Source: Methanobrevibacter arboriphilus JCM 13429 = DSM 1125 (GTDB lineage: Archaea > Methanobacteriota > Methanobacteria > Methanobacteriales > Methanobacteriaceae). From it: a stretch of DNA of 64,000 nucleotides. Positions 10,085 to 20,108 of this stretch are shown in pieces (the stretch's first letter is position 1; the number at the start of each line of letters is the position of its first letter). Location: contig NZ_JXMW01000007.1 of NCBI RefSeq assembly GCF_002072215.1, positions 1-64,000 on the forward strand, in the 5' to 3' direction. The notes under the pieces were generated by a model. The model did no database searches, was not told where the DNA came from, and was given only the letters and a program-made list of their open reading frames with translations. Position numbers and translations under genes: made by a program.

Positions 10085-11080
10085 ATGTTAATAACTGTTA
10101 TTATTCCAACATATAATGCTGAAAAATATCTAATAAATACTATTGACTCTGTAATTAACCAAACTTTTGGTTTTGAAAATATTGAGCTAATAATTGTAGA
10201 TGATAATTCTACTGATGGAACAAAAAATTTAATTTTAGATTTAGCAAAAAAATATAAAAATATTATTCCCATATTACTAGAAGATAATAGTGGATCTCCA
10301 AGCAAACCTAGAAATATTGGAATTAAAAAAGCTTCTACTAATTATATCATGTTTTTAGATAATGATGATTTTTATTATCCTGAAATGTGTGAAAAGATGT
10401 ATTTAAATATTACTGGTTCATCCTGTGATGTTGTAACTTGTAGATACAGACAATTTATTAATGGGAAATATAATAGAAGAAAATCCTTTTTAGATGATCT
10501 TGATAGCTTTATAAAAATTGATTCAATAAATGAATTCCCAGATTTAATGACTTTGGGTTTTCCTACTATGATTTGGACAAAAATCTTTAAAAAATCAGTT
10601 ATTATTGATAAAAACATATTATTCCCAGAAGGAGAATTCTATGAAGATGTTTATTTCTGTGCTAGTTTTTATGAAGTAGCTAAGGGAATAATAGTATTAA
10701 ATGATTTTTATGGATATAAGTATAATGTAAGAATTGGAAAGAGTAAATCAAATTCTCAATTATTCAATAAAGAGTCATTTATGAAACAATTTAAAGGTTT
10801 CAAAAGAATCACAGCATTTTTTAAAGGGGAAAATTTCCCATTCATACCAGAGTTAGTTGTAGATATGACTAAAATTTTTTTATATTCTGATTTAAATAAA
10901 GAATGTCAAAAAAGGTTTTTAAATGAAATGAATAGTTTTTATAAAGATTATAAATTAACTACAAAATTAAATACTGCGTCATTACCTTTGAATATTATAT
11001 TAAATATTTTTATAAAGCTATTTTCACTAAATAACAATTTTTCTATTTTTACATCAATATTAATAAAAAAATTAAAATAG
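10085..11080 (+). CDS. Family 2 glycosyltransferase
   Basis: About 331 aa, predicted inverting GT-A transferase that adds a sugar from a nucleotide donor to a surface polysaccharide or glycolipid. Seen: VIIPTYNAEKYL at the N-terminus, IVDDNSTDGT (nucleotide binding), LDNDDFYYPEMC with the metal-binding acidic cluster, and FPEGEFYEDVYFC as the likely catalytic region. An in-frame ATG at 10037 would add 16 hydrophobic residues, but the family normally begins right before VIIPTYN, so 10085 is chosen; neither start has a clear SD. It sits between the decayed and intact copies of the nucleotidyltransferase gene. Substrates cannot be deduced. Confidence 0.85.
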   Translation: MLITVIIPTYNAEKYLINTIDSVINQTFGFENIELIIVDDNSTDGTKNLILDLAKKYKNIIPILLEDNSGSPSKPRNIGIKKASTNYIMFLDNDDFYYPEMCEKMYLNITGSSCDVVTCRYRQFINGKYNRRKSFLDDLDSFIKIDSINEFPDLMTLGFPTMIWTKIFKKSVIIDKNILFPEGEFYEDVYFCASFYEVAKGIIVLNDFYGYKYNVRIGKSKSNSQLFNKESFMKQFKGFKRITAFFKGENFPFIPELVVDMTKIFLYSDLNKECQKRFLNEMNSFYKDYKLTTKLNTASLPLNIILNIFIKLFSLNNNFSIFTSILIKKLK

Positions 11081-11214
11081 TATGATATGGGAGTATAATA
11101 TGAGTTAAAAAATAATATAGTAAATCTATTTTTACTTGTATTTATATATTTAAATAATAACATACTTTATTTATAATAAATAAAATATTAATATATTAAA
11201 ATTGAGGAACTAGA

Positions 11215-12222
11215 ATGTCAAAAACTGCAGGAATGATTCTTTGTGGTGGTTTTGGTAAGCGTCTTAGGCCTATTACTGAAAAAATCCCAAAACCACTTGT
11301 TGAAATCAAAGACGATTACACTATTTTAGATAAACAGCTGTTTGATTTTAAAAATGCTGGTGTTGAGGATGTTTATCTTTTAACTGGATTTTTAAATGAA
11401 AAAATAAAAGAAAGATTTGGTGATGAGTATAAAGGTGTTAATATTCATTATGTTATTGAGGATGAACCTCTTGGAACTTTAAATGCAATTCGTCTGGGTA
11501 TGGATGAAATTACAGACGATTATGAACAGTGTGTTATTCGTAATGGTGATGTTGTAGCTGATTTAAATCTTTCAAAGATGGTTGAACAAGGTGAAAAGTC
11601 TGATTATCCATTTAATATTTTTATAACTCAAATGCAATCACCTTATGGAATTGTTGAAACAAGTGGTGATAGATTAGTTTCATTTAAAGAGAAACCTCTC
11701 TTAGATTATTATATCAATGGCGGGATTTATTTTTCCAAGGGAAAACTTGATTTTGGAGACTTTAAAACAGGAGATATAGAAAAAACACTTTTCCCATTAA
11801 TGGCAAAAGATAATAAAATTGGTTATTATAAGGAAGATGGGTTATTTTGGATGGCGATAGACACATCTAAGGAATTAGAAACAGTTAGACAAGAATATGA
11901 AAATCGTACTGATAAGCCTTGGGGTTATGAAAAGATTCTAATTTATACAGAGAAGTATTTAACTAAAGAACTTTTTATAAAAGAAGGTTTTCAAACTAGT
12001 TTCCATTTTCATGAGAAAAAGGATGAAACCATGTATATAATCTCTGGTGCAGGTTATATAGAGTTTAATGATAAAAAAGAATACTTTGGTAAAAATGATA
12101 CAATAAGAATAGAGCCTAATATCGAGCATTCTATTGTAGCTACTGAAAACACAGTACTCCACGAAGTTTCAACACCATACTTAAACGATACTGTTAGATT
12201 AGAAGATTTTTATAATAGATGA
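11215..12222 (+). CDS. Sugar-phosphate nucleotidyltransferase fused to a cupin domain
   Basis: 335 aa. Residues 1-215 form a nucleotidyltransferase: [21 protein letters not shown] is the nucleoside-triphosphate signature, followed by [11 protein letters not shown] and GDVVADL (metal site). Residues 225-335 form a cupin: [31 protein letters not shown] and [11 protein letters not shown], with His/Glu residues like those of type II mannose-6-phosphate isomerase. Because gmd follows, the likely product is GDP-mannose (mannose-1-phosphate guanylyltransferase). Both substrate choice and whether the cupin isomerises a sugar are inference. SD GAGG lies 7 nt before ATG. A decayed paralogue precedes it at 9691. 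Confidence 0.85.
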   Translation: MSKTAGMILCGGFGKRLRPITEKIPKPLVEIKDDYTILDKQLFDFKNAGVEDVYLLTGFLNEKIKERFGDEYKGVNIHYVIEDEPLGTLNAIRLGMDEITDDYEQCVIRNGDVVADLNLSKMVEQGEKSDYPFNIFITQMQSPYGIVETSGDRLVSFKEKPLLDYYINGGIYFSKGKLDFGDFKTGDIEKTLFPLMAKDNKIGYYKEDGLFWMAIDTSKELETVRQEYENRTDKPWGYEKILIYTEKYLTKELFIKEGFQTSFHFHEKKDETMYIISGAGYIEFNDKKEYFGKNDTIRIEPNIEHSIVATENTVLHEVSTPYLNDTVRLEDFYNR

Positions 12223-12381
12223 TCAATAATTATTCAAATATCTTCAAATAAGTTAAAAATTTTAAAATATTCAAACGGCATAATTTCCAAAATACAAAAT
12301 TTTATAATATTATTTTTTGATATTGAGTAAAATTAATTTTTAGTAGTAAAATTTCACTAAGACTTTTTAATAGTTGATAAT

Positions 12382-13380
12382 ATGGATATTACGTTAATTT
12401 CAAAATCTTTTCAAACAAATACTAATGGTTTAGGTAGTTATTCAAAAAATTTACATGAAAGTATTAAAAATAATAGGAATTTAAATATCAGACAAATATC
12501 TCAAAATAATACTTTAATAAAATTAGGGCAACCAGCTACTTTATTCTTTTCATTTGTGGAGATTCCATTGAAGATGAGAAATTCCGATATTTATCATGCT
12601 TTATCTCCAATGGAATCTTTTTATTTAGATCCTAAAAAATCAGTTGTTACAATACTGGATTTTATTCCACTATTTGAAAACACTGAAGAAACGGACAAAT
12701 TTAAAAACTTTACAAAATTTTTCTATGAAAAGGCTGTTAAAAAATCTATAAAATTTGAAAAAATAATAACAATTTCAGAAGAGACTTCTAATGATTTAAA
12801 ATCACATTATAATGTAGATGATGAAAAGATCCATTCAATAAGATTAGCTATAGATAGAAAATATCATCCAAAAAATATTAAAAATGATATTTTTACAATT
12901 GGTACTGTCTCTGGTTTGGGAAGTAGGAAAAGGATTGATATATTGATTAAGTCTTTTTTGGATGCAGATATTGAAAATTCTCGATTGTTGATTGGTGGCA
13001 AAGGGCATATGTTAGATGAATTAAAAAAATTGGCAAATAATGATCCTAGAATACTTTTTTTAGGTTTTATTTCTGATGAGGATATGGTTGATTTTTATAA
13101 TTCATTGGATGTTTTTGTTTTTCCAACAATCATGGAAGGTTATGGTATGCCTATAGTTGAAGCTATGGCTTGTGGAAAACCGGTTATTACTTTAGAAGAT
13201 GCATACATTCCTCATGATATTAAAAAAAGAACACATATATCAAGTAAAAATAATTTAGCTAATGTTTTAAAAGAAAAAAATTTTGATTGTGATATTAAAT
13301 CAAATCTAAAGTTTTCAAAGGAATTTAGCTTAGAAAATATGGGTTATGATTTAATAAAAGTTTATGAAGAGATGCTGTAA
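12382..13380 (+). CDS. Family 4 (GT-B) glycosyltransferase
   Basis: 332 aa, predicted retaining GT-B transferase. N-terminal NGLGSYSKNLHESI matches the acceptor-side loop of GT4 enzymes. The C-terminal donor domain has IGTVSGLGSRKRIDILIKSF, LLIGGKGHMLDELK, VFVFPTIMEGYGMPIVEAMACGKPVI (the E-x7-E nucleotide-sugar motif) and a terminal helix. Probably acts at the inner membrane face using GDP-mannose or a derived sugar, given the flanking genes. The SD is weak (GTTGATAAT). No signal peptide. Confidence 0.87.
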   Translation: MDITLISKSFQTNTNGLGSYSKNLHESIKNNRNLNIRQISQNNTLIKLGQPATLFFSFVEIPLKMRNSDIYHALSPMESFYLDPKKSVVTILDFIPLFENTEETDKFKNFTKFFYEKAVKKSIKFEKIITISEETSNDLKSHYNVDDEKIHSIRLAIDRKYHPKNIKNDIFTIGTVSGLGSRKRIDILIKSFLDADIENSRLLIGGKGHMLDELKKLANNDPRILFLGFISDEDMVDFYNSLDVFVFPTIMEGYGMPIVEAMACGKPVITLEDAYIPHDIKKRTHISSKNNLANVLKEKNFDCDIKSNLKFSKEFSLENMGYDLIKVYEEML

Positions 13381-13462
13381 TTTAAGTTTAAATTTGAAAA
13401 TATATTTATAATTAATATAGATTTATAATTAATTTTATCAATTCATTTTGGAGGTATAAAAT

Positions 13463-14521
13463 ATGATTGCATTAATTACAGGTATTACAGGACAAGATGG
13501 TTCTTATTTAGCAGAATTGTTATTAGAGAAAGGTTATGAAGTTCATGGTTTAGTTAGAAGAAGTTCTTCTTATAATACTAAAAGAATAGAACACTTATAT
13601 TTAGATGAATTGATTGAAGATAGCCATAAAGATAGAAAAATTCAATTACATTATGGTGATCTAAATGATTCAACAAATTTAATGTCTTTAGTTAATAAAA
13701 TAGAACCTGATGAGATTTATAATCTAGCTGCTCAGTCTCATGTTAAAGTTTCTTTTGAAACTCCAGAATACACTGCAAATTCTGATGGTATTGGTGTTCT
13801 ACGGCTTTTAGAAGCTATTAAATTATCTGGACAAGATAATATTAAATTTTATCAAGCTTCTACTTCTGAATTATATGGTCTAGTTCAAGAAACTCCTCAA
13901 AATGAATTGACTCCATTTTATCCAAGAAGCCCTTATGGTGTTGCTAAACTGTATGGTTTTTGGATAACAAAAAATTATAGGGAAGCTTATGATATATTTG
14001 CTTCTAATGGTATTTTGTTTAATCATGAAAGCCCAAGAAGAGGAGAAAATTTTGTTACAAGAAAAATTTCAATAGCTGCTGCAAGAATTTCTTTAGGATT
14101 TCAGAAAAAATTATATTTAGGGAATTTAGATGCATCAAGAGATTGGGGCCATGCAAAAGATTATGTTGAATCTATGTGGAGGATATTACAGCATAAAAAG
14201 GCAGATGATTTTGTTGTTGCAACTGGAAAAACTCATACTGTAAGAGAATTTGTAAATTTAAGCTTTAAAGAAGTTGGAATTGATTTAAAATGGGTTGGTG
14301 AAGGTGTTAATGAGAAAGGAATTGACACAAAGACTAATAATGTTTTAGTTGAAGTTGATCCTGCATATTTTAGACCAACTGAAGTTGATTTATTATTAGG
14401 TGACCCTTCTAAAGCAAGAAAAAAGCTTGGTTGGAAACCAAAAATATCTTTTAATGAGTTAGTTAGAGAGATGGTTCAAAGCGATTTAAAAATGGTTAAA
14501 AATGATAAATCTTTATTATAA
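13463..14521 (+). CDS. gmd: GDP-mannose 4,6-dehydratase
   Basis: 352 aa extended-SDR enzyme converting GDP-mannose to GDP-4-keto-6-deoxymannose, precursor of GDP-fucose, GDP-rhamnose or GDP-perosamine. [25 protein letters not shown] is the Rossmann motif diagnostic for Gmd, with RRSSSYNT (NADP binding), [30 protein letters not shown], the YGVAK catalytic Tyr/Lys pair and [25 protein letters not shown] is 8 nt before ATG. The next gene is a second SDR that probably uses its product. Confidence 0.95.
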   Translation: MIALITGITGQDGSYLAELLLEKGYEVHGLVRRSSSYNTKRIEHLYLDELIEDSHKDRKIQLHYGDLNDSTNLMSLVNKIEPDEIYNLAAQSHVKVSFETPEYTANSDGIGVLRLLEAIKLSGQDNIKFYQASTSELYGLVQETPQNELTPFYPRSPYGVAKLYGFWITKNYREAYDIFASNGILFNHESPRRGENFVTRKISIAAARISLGFQKKLYLGNLDASRDWGHAKDYVESMWRILQHKKADDFVVATGKTHTVREFVNLSFKEVGIDLKWVGEGVNEKGIDTKTNNVLVEVDPAYFRPTEVDLLLGDPSKARKKLGWKPKISFNELVREMVQSDLKMVKNDKSLL

Positions 14522-14562
14522 TACATTATAAATATATTATAAACTAGCCAATTGATGATTTT

Positions 14563-15756
14563 ATGAACTGGAAAAATAAAAAAGTTTTTATAACTGGAAT
14601 ATCAGGATTTGTAGGTTCTTATTTGACTAAAGAACTACTAGAAAGAGGAGCTAATGTTTCAGGTTTTGATAGAAAAATTAAAAAAAATCCTATTATTGAT
14701 TTAAAAACAGATAATTTAAATATTTTTGAAGGAAATTTATTAGATAAAAAATCTGTTGATAATGTATTAAATGATGATTTTGATTTTGTTTTTCATTTAG
14801 CTGCTCAGCCATTTATTCCTAGATCTTTTGAAAATCCAAAAGAAACACATGAAGTTAATGGAGTTGGAACTTTAAATTTATTAGAATCTATTGTTTCAAA
14901 AGATTTAGATTCGAAAATTGTTTTTTCAAGTTCAAGTGATGAGTATGGTTTAGTTTTTTCTTCTAAGCAGCAATACTTAGATTCAAAAGAAAAATATGGT
15001 AATATATTTCCTGAACCAGTTTCATTTCCAGAATTACCAATTTCTGAGAATAATCCTTTAAGACCAATGTCTCCTTATGCTGTTAGTAAAGTTTATGGAG
15101 ATTTTTTAATGAGAAACTATTATCATGCATATGGTTTAAATACTGTTGTTTCAAGGTCTTTTTCTCATGAAGGTCCTGGTAGGGGAGAAATGTTTGTTAC
15201 TTCTGTTATTACTAGTCAAATTAATCAATATAATAGAGATTTAATTGATAATATAATTATTGGTAATGTTAATGTATTTAGGGATTGGAGCCATGTTGAA
15301 GATATAGTTAATGGGTATTTATTATTAGCTGATAAAGGATTATCGGGGGATGTTTATAATCAAGGTTCTATGAGAACAAATTCAATTTTAACATATATTT
15401 TATTAAGCTTAGAATCTTCTGGATATGAAATTGATAAAATTGAAACAATAAATAATGATAAAATAGTTAAAAATCCTACTGAAACTGATGATTCTAAGCT
15501 GTTTGGGTTAAATTTTTATAAAACTAAACTTGATAAATTAATGATTGATGGAGATATTAATTTTACTTTAGATGATAAAGGAGTTATAGTATTTACAAAC
15601 TCTGAAAAAATAAGAATAATTTTTGATGAGAGTAGATTTAGACCTGCTGATGTTCCAATTTTACTTGCTGATAATAAAAAAATTAGAAATTTAGGCTTTA
15701 AAACAAAATATAACATTAAAAATATTATCAATGATCAGTTGAACTATTTTAACTAA
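14563..15756 (+). CDS. NAD(P)-dependent sugar-nucleotide dehydratase/reductase (extended SDR)
   Basis: 397 aa. Features: VFITGISGFVGSYLTKELLERG (dinucleotide binding), FHLAAQPFIPRSFENPKETHEVN, the Ser of FSSSSDEYG, and the catalytic pair in SPYAVSKVYG. The end FRPADVPILLADNKKIRNLGFK resembles GDP-4-keto-6-deoxymannose reductases (Rmd). The protein is longer than usual Rmd, with an insert after DEYG (QQYLDSKEKYGNIFP) and a long, less conserved segment at about 270-350. Given gmd 42 bp upstream, conversion of GDP-4-keto-6-deoxymannose to a 6-deoxyhexose such as GDP-rhamnose is likely; a CDP-glucose dehydratase-like role is the alternative. Confidence 0.8.
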   Translation: MNWKNKKVFITGISGFVGSYLTKELLERGANVSGFDRKIKKNPIIDLKTDNLNIFEGNLLDKKSVDNVLNDDFDFVFHLAAQPFIPRSFENPKETHEVNGVGTLNLLESIVSKDLDSKIVFSSSSDEYGLVFSSKQQYLDSKEKYGNIFPEPVSFPELPISENNPLRPMSPYAVSKVYGDFLMRNYYHAYGLNTVVSRSFSHEGPGRGEMFVTSVITSQINQYNRDLIDNIIIGNVNVFRDWSHVEDIVNGYLLLADKGLSGDVYNQGSMRTNSILTYILLSLESSGYEIDKIETINNDKIVKNPTETDDSKLFGLNFYKTKLDKLMIDGDINFTLDDKGVIVFTNSEKIRIIFDESRFRPADVPILLADNKKIRNLGFKTKYNIKNIINDQLNYFN

Positions 15757-15975
15757 TCTTAATTTTAATCCAACCTATATTAATAACATATTTATAGTTA
15801 GTTTTATAACCAATTCTTTTATAGCTACTTTTATTATATCTATTTTTATTATAGCTATTTTTTATATTTATAATATTTATAATATTAGTATTATACTTAA
15901 AATATTATGTAATACTTTCTTTTTTTTATTGATTCTGTATATTGATTAATTTATAGAGAATAATGATTTTTATAT

Positions 15976-17331
15976 ATGAAAATATATACTCTATTTATGA
16001 ATAATCATTTAGGTTTTAAAAAATCAGATAATATTACAGAATCAAAGGATATTAAGAAATCAAGTCCTATTGAAAATTTTCATGAAATAATCAATCAATA
16101 CTTTTTAAAAGAAAAAGAAACTTCAAATATCAAATATAGAAAAGAACTTTTAAAAATGGTTAATGACTATATAATCAAAACTGATGATGGATCATATACA
16201 ATAAACTCTCCAGATTTTGATGGAAAAGTTGAAAGTATGCATAACTCAAATGGTGCTATTACAGAATCATTTGAAAAATTTGTCAAACCATTTAAACATA
16301 GCTATATTCAAAATAATTTAAGACAAAGTGGTAGTGATTTAGAGAGTTTTCATGATTTTCATGATTTTACTTATGAAAAAGATATAGCTATCTTAGATAT
16401 ATGTAGTGGTTTAGGATATAACTCATCAGCTATTATTGAAGAATTTTTGAAAAATAAGGGGGATAATGGGTCTCTTTCTATTGATATGGTAGAAATCTCA
16501 ATTGAAACTTTAGCTATGGGTCTTTTAATACCCTCTCCTATAAAAACTCATAATTTTATTAAAAAGGCAATTGAATCTAAGCTTATTGATGAGGATTTTG
16601 CAAAACTAGAAATTGAAAATGCAAAAATTCCTGACAATGTTAATATTAATATTTTCTGTGAAGATGCTCGTAAAACCGTAAAAAATTTAAAAGATAATAC
16701 TTATGATGCAATCTTTTTAGATCCTTATTCACCAGCTATGGCTCCTGAATTGTGTACTGTTGAATTTTTTGAAGAGTTGAAAAGGGTTATTAAAGATAAT
16801 GGTATTATAGCTACTTATACTTTAGCTGCGGGTGTTCGCTTTGCTTTTGTTGAAGCTGGTTTTTATATTGGTGACGGTCCTGTTTTTGGTAGAAAGTCGG
16901 GTGGAACAATAGCTTCTTTAGATATTAATAATATTTCTAAAAATATTCCTATTAATGATGAGAGAACAATAGCTTTATCTGATGCAGGAATTCCTTTCCG
17001 CGATCCAAATTTGGACTTTAATACTGAGAAAATTCTTGAAAATAGGAGTGAGGAGCGATCATTAGCTAGACACAATTACAAAATTTCTTCCGCTGTTCAA
17101 ACTCCAATATTTTTTGGGGAGGATGTTTCTGATGAAAAGTTAAAAAGAAGAATTCTTAGGAATTTTAATAAGGTGAATATTTCTGATTTAAAATCAAAAG
17201 AAGCACTTTATATTATAGAAACTCAAAAATATCATGATAAAAAACCTACTATTAATTTTAATTCAAAAGATAGAATTATTGAAATGAATAAGAGACTTTT
17301 AAAGGTTATTAATAATAAATTTTATAAATAA
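15976..17331 (+). CDS. MnmC-like SAM-dependent methyltransferase (tRNA wobble-U modification family)
   Basis: 451 aa. The segment KTDDGSYTINSPDFDGKVESMH followed by ITESFEKFVKP is typical of the MnmC methyltransferase domain. ILDICSGLGYNSSAIIEEF is the SAM-binding motif I. IFLDPYSPAMAPELCTVEFF and LAAGVRFAFVEAGFYIGDG, plus GRKSGGTIAS, complete the family pattern. In bacteria MnmC methylates nm5U34; archaeal relatives are presumed to act on tRNA but substrate is inferred. There is no oxidoreductase domain. A charged extension after about 330 is archaeal-specific. No clear SD; a second ATG at 15997 is possible. It lies upstream of the tRNA-modifying tgtA. Confidence 0.78.
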   Translation: MKIYTLFMNNHLGFKKSDNITESKDIKKSSPIENFHEIINQYFLKEKETSNIKYRKELLKMVNDYIIKTDDGSYTINSPDFDGKVESMHNSNGAITESFEKFVKPFKHSYIQNNLRQSGSDLESFHDFHDFTYEKDIAILDICSGLGYNSSAIIEEFLKNKGDNGSLSIDMVEISIETLAMGLLIPSPIKTHNFIKKAIESKLIDEDFAKLEIENAKIPDNVNINIFCEDARKTVKNLKDNTYDAIFLDPYSPAMAPELCTVEFFEELKRVIKDNGIIATYTLAAGVRFAFVEAGFYIGDGPVFGRKSGGTIASLDINNISKNIPINDERTIALSDAGIPFRDPNLDFNTEKILENRSEERSLARHNYKISSAVQTPIFFGEDVSDEKLKRRILRNFNKVNISDLKSKEALYIIETQKYHDKKPTINFNSKDRIIEMNKRLLKVINNKFYK

Positions 17332-18046
17332 TAGATTTTAGACTTTTTATTTTTAATTTATTAAATTTTAATATCATTCTAATATACTTTTTTGGTATTA
17401 TTTTTATTATAGTAAATAATTTTTTGTTCATTAAAATAATTTTTTAATTTAAATCTATTTTTACTCTTTAAACTCATTATTGTAGCTTTATTTTAGTAAT
17501 ATTTATATATATCTATTGTAAATATGATTATTTAAATAGTAAGAACTTTTATAATATTTTAATGAGTTTTTAAGGATATAAAATTAAATAATCTTTATTT
17601 AAATGATACTTATGTATAATTATTATAATAAAATATTATAATAAAATTAGAGTACCTAAAATCATGATATAACGAATAATGTTATGATCTTATAATAATT
17701 TTAATATAATATTAGAATATAATTAGATTTAAAATACTTCGTGATTAAATTATTATGAATACTTATTTATAGTATAATGTACTTAAAATAATAGATTATT
17801 AATATTTTAAATATTATAATCTAGTTTATAATTATAATTTTACTTTATAAATTTTTATAATAGACTATAATTATAGTACTTTATTATAGAAGTTTTAACT
17901 ATTTATTTAATTTATTTAATGTTTAATTTAAATAATTTATAATTGAATGGTATTAAATAATTTAAAATAATCTAACAAATAAAATACTTCAAAATATTTC
18001 TAAGTATTTTAAAACCATATATTAAAAATAATATAGTGACTATTGA
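17332..18046. other. Spacer between the MnmC-like gene and tgtA
   Basis: About 700 bp, AT-rich, no gene recognised. TATTTATATATAT around 17510 could be a TATA box, but nothing codes directly after it. Confidence 0.4.
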
Positions 18047-18061
18047 TTTGGAGGAATTATC

Positions 18062-20053
18062 ATTTTTGAAATTAAATATAAAGATAATAGAGGGAGAGTT
18101 GGTTTACTCAAAACAAAACATGGGACTGTGAAAACTCCTGCTTTAATGCCAGTTATTCATCCAAAAAAACAAAAAATTGATGTTAAAAAGTTTGATACAG
18201 AAATTGTAATTACAAATGCTTACTTAGTATATAAAGATGAAGAATTAAAAGAAAAAGCTTTATCTGAAGGGATTCATAAATTAATTAACTTTGATGGTCC
18301 TGTCATGACTGATTCTGGTTCATTTCAGCTTTCAGTTTATGGGGATGTTGATATAAGTAACAAAGAAGTTATTGAGTTTCAAGAAGCTATTAAAACAGAT
18401 ATTGGCACTTCTCTTGATATTCCAACTGCTCCTTATGAAACAATAGAAAAAACTAAAGAAGATTTAAAAATAACTCTAGAGAGAGCTAAAGAAGCTGTTG
18501 AATATAAAGAAGCTAAAAATATGGAAATGCTTTTAAATTCAGTTGTTCAAGGTTCAACTTATCCAGAACTTAGATCCTATTGTGCAGATGAACTTTCAAA
18601 GTTAAATGCAGATTTATATCCTATTGGTGCAGTTGTACCTTTAATGGAGAATTATAAATATAGGGATTTAGTGGATGTTGTCATGTCTTCTGTATCTCAT
18701 CTTCCAGATTCTACTCCTCGTCATCTTATGGGTGCAGGCCATCCAATGCTTTTTGCATTAGCTGTAGCTATGGGTTGTGATTTATTTGATTCTGCAGCTT
18801 ATATTTTATATGCTGAAGATGATAGGTTTTTAACCACACGTGGAACTTATAAACTTGAAAATTTGCAAGAAATGCCATGTTCATGTAAAATTTGTAATAA
18901 TTATACTCCTGATGATTTGAGAGCTATGGAAAAAGATGAGAGAACCAAACTCATAGCTGAACACAATTTAAATGTTAGTTTTGCAGAATTAAGAGTTGTT
19001 AGACAAGCCATTATTGATGGAGATTTAATGGAGTTAGTTGAAGAACGATGTAGAGTTCATCCAATGCTTTTAGATGCTTGTCGTCAGCTTGATAAATATA
19101 CTGATGATTTAGAGCTCTATGATCCAAGAATTAAGAAATCTGCATTTTTTTATACAGGTCCTGAATCTTTAAGACGACCTGAAGTTACAAGACATTTAAA
19201 TAAACTTAAAAATATGGATAAAAAAAGAGATTTGGTTATTTTACCTAAATCTAGAAAACCATACTCAAAATATATTAATAAATCTGATTTTGGTGATTTT
19301 TATACTTATGGTAGTGAAACAGATTTAGATTTAGATAACACTGATTTCATGGTTTTAGATGTTCCATTCTGCCTTATACCTCTAGATATTGATGAAGTTT
19401 ATCCTTTATCTCAGAATGAATCTCCTAAAATAAATGATATTGATTCTATAGAGTTTATAGAGAATTTTATTTCTGAATTTATAGAGTATTATGATCAAAC
19501 ATTGATTAGTTCTAAAATAATTGACTTATTAGGTATTGGTCTTTATAATATTCATCCTGATTCAGATAATGTAAAATTTATAAAGGATGATGAAAGAAAG
19601 GTTAAAGCTATAGCTGATTATCAATTTGGTAATGGTGTAGGGGAATTTATCTTTGAAGGGAATCTTAAAATCGAAAAAAGTAAAAATACTGGAAAGATTA
19701 GACATATTTATTCTGATGGGACTCTTATAGCTAATATGAGAGCTTCTGATTCATTTTTTGTTTTAGCTAAAGAAGGAGCAAAAAGGTTGCATCGTTTTAA
19801 AGCGTTTCCTGAAAATAGGGTCGTGGTAAATAAAGATTCAGAACCTTTTGCTCGTGAAGGTAAAAGTGTTTTCTCTAAATTTGTACTTGATTGTGATACT
19901 AATATTAGATCTAAAGATGAAGTTTTAATAGTTAATGAAGATGATGAATTATTAGCTTTTGGTAAGGCTTTGTTAAATCATAATGAAATAATGGATTTTA
20001 ATACAGGTCAAGCTATAAAAACAAGAAAAGGATTTGGAAATATAGTTTCATAA
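18062..20053 (+). CDS. tgtA: Archaeosine tRNA-guanine transglycosylase, apparent ATT start
   Basis: 663 aa from the proposed start. It exchanges G15 of archaeal tRNAs for preQ0 on the way to archaeosine. Seen: TPALMPVIHP, MTDSGSFQLSVYG with the catalytic Asp, VVQGSTYPELR, PIGAVVPLMENY, a zinc site in CSCKICNNY, and a C-terminal PUA domain (RVVVNKDSEPFAREGKSVFSKFV). The family begins MFEIKYKD-x-GRVG-x-LKT. Here FEIKYKDNRGRVGLLKTKHGTVKTPAL is fully encoded upstream of the first GTG (18128), back to an in-frame TGA at 18044, with no ATG/GTG/TTG. ATT at 18062 sits 7 nt after GGAGG (18050-18054), so ATT is proposed as the initiator. Confidence 0.92.
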   Translation: MFEIKYKDNRGRVGLLKTKHGTVKTPALMPVIHPKKQKIDVKKFDTEIVITNAYLVYKDEELKEKALSEGIHKLINFDGPVMTDSGSFQLSVYGDVDISNKEVIEFQEAIKTDIGTSLDIPTAPYETIEKTKEDLKITLERAKEAVEYKEAKNMEMLLNSVVQGSTYPELRSYCADELSKLNADLYPIGAVVPLMENYKYRDLVDVVMSSVSHLPDSTPRHLMGAGHPMLFALAVAMGCDLFDSAAYILYAEDDRFLTTRGTYKLENLQEMPCSCKICNNYTPDDLRAMEKDERTKLIAEHNLNVSFAELRVVRQAIIDGDLMELVEERCRVHPMLLDACRQLDKYTDDLELYDPRIKKSAFFYTGPESLRRPEVTRHLNKLKNMDKKRDLVILPKSRKPYSKYINKSDFGDFYTYGSETDLDLDNTDFMVLDVPFCLIPLDIDEVYPLSQNESPKINDIDSIEFIENFISEFIEYYDQTLISSKIIDLLGIGLYNIHPDSDNVKFIKDDERKVKAIADYQFGNGVGEFIFEGNLKIEKSKNTGKIRHIYSDGTLIANMRASDSFFVLAKEGAKRLHRFKAFPENRVVVNKDSEPFAREGKSVFSKFVLDCDTNIRSKDEVLIVNEDDELLAFGKALLNHNEIMDFNTGQAIKTRKGFGNIVS

Positions 20054-20108
20054 TCCTCTTTTTATTGTTTAATAATCCTCTTTCTATTATTTAATAATCT
20101 CCTTTCTA

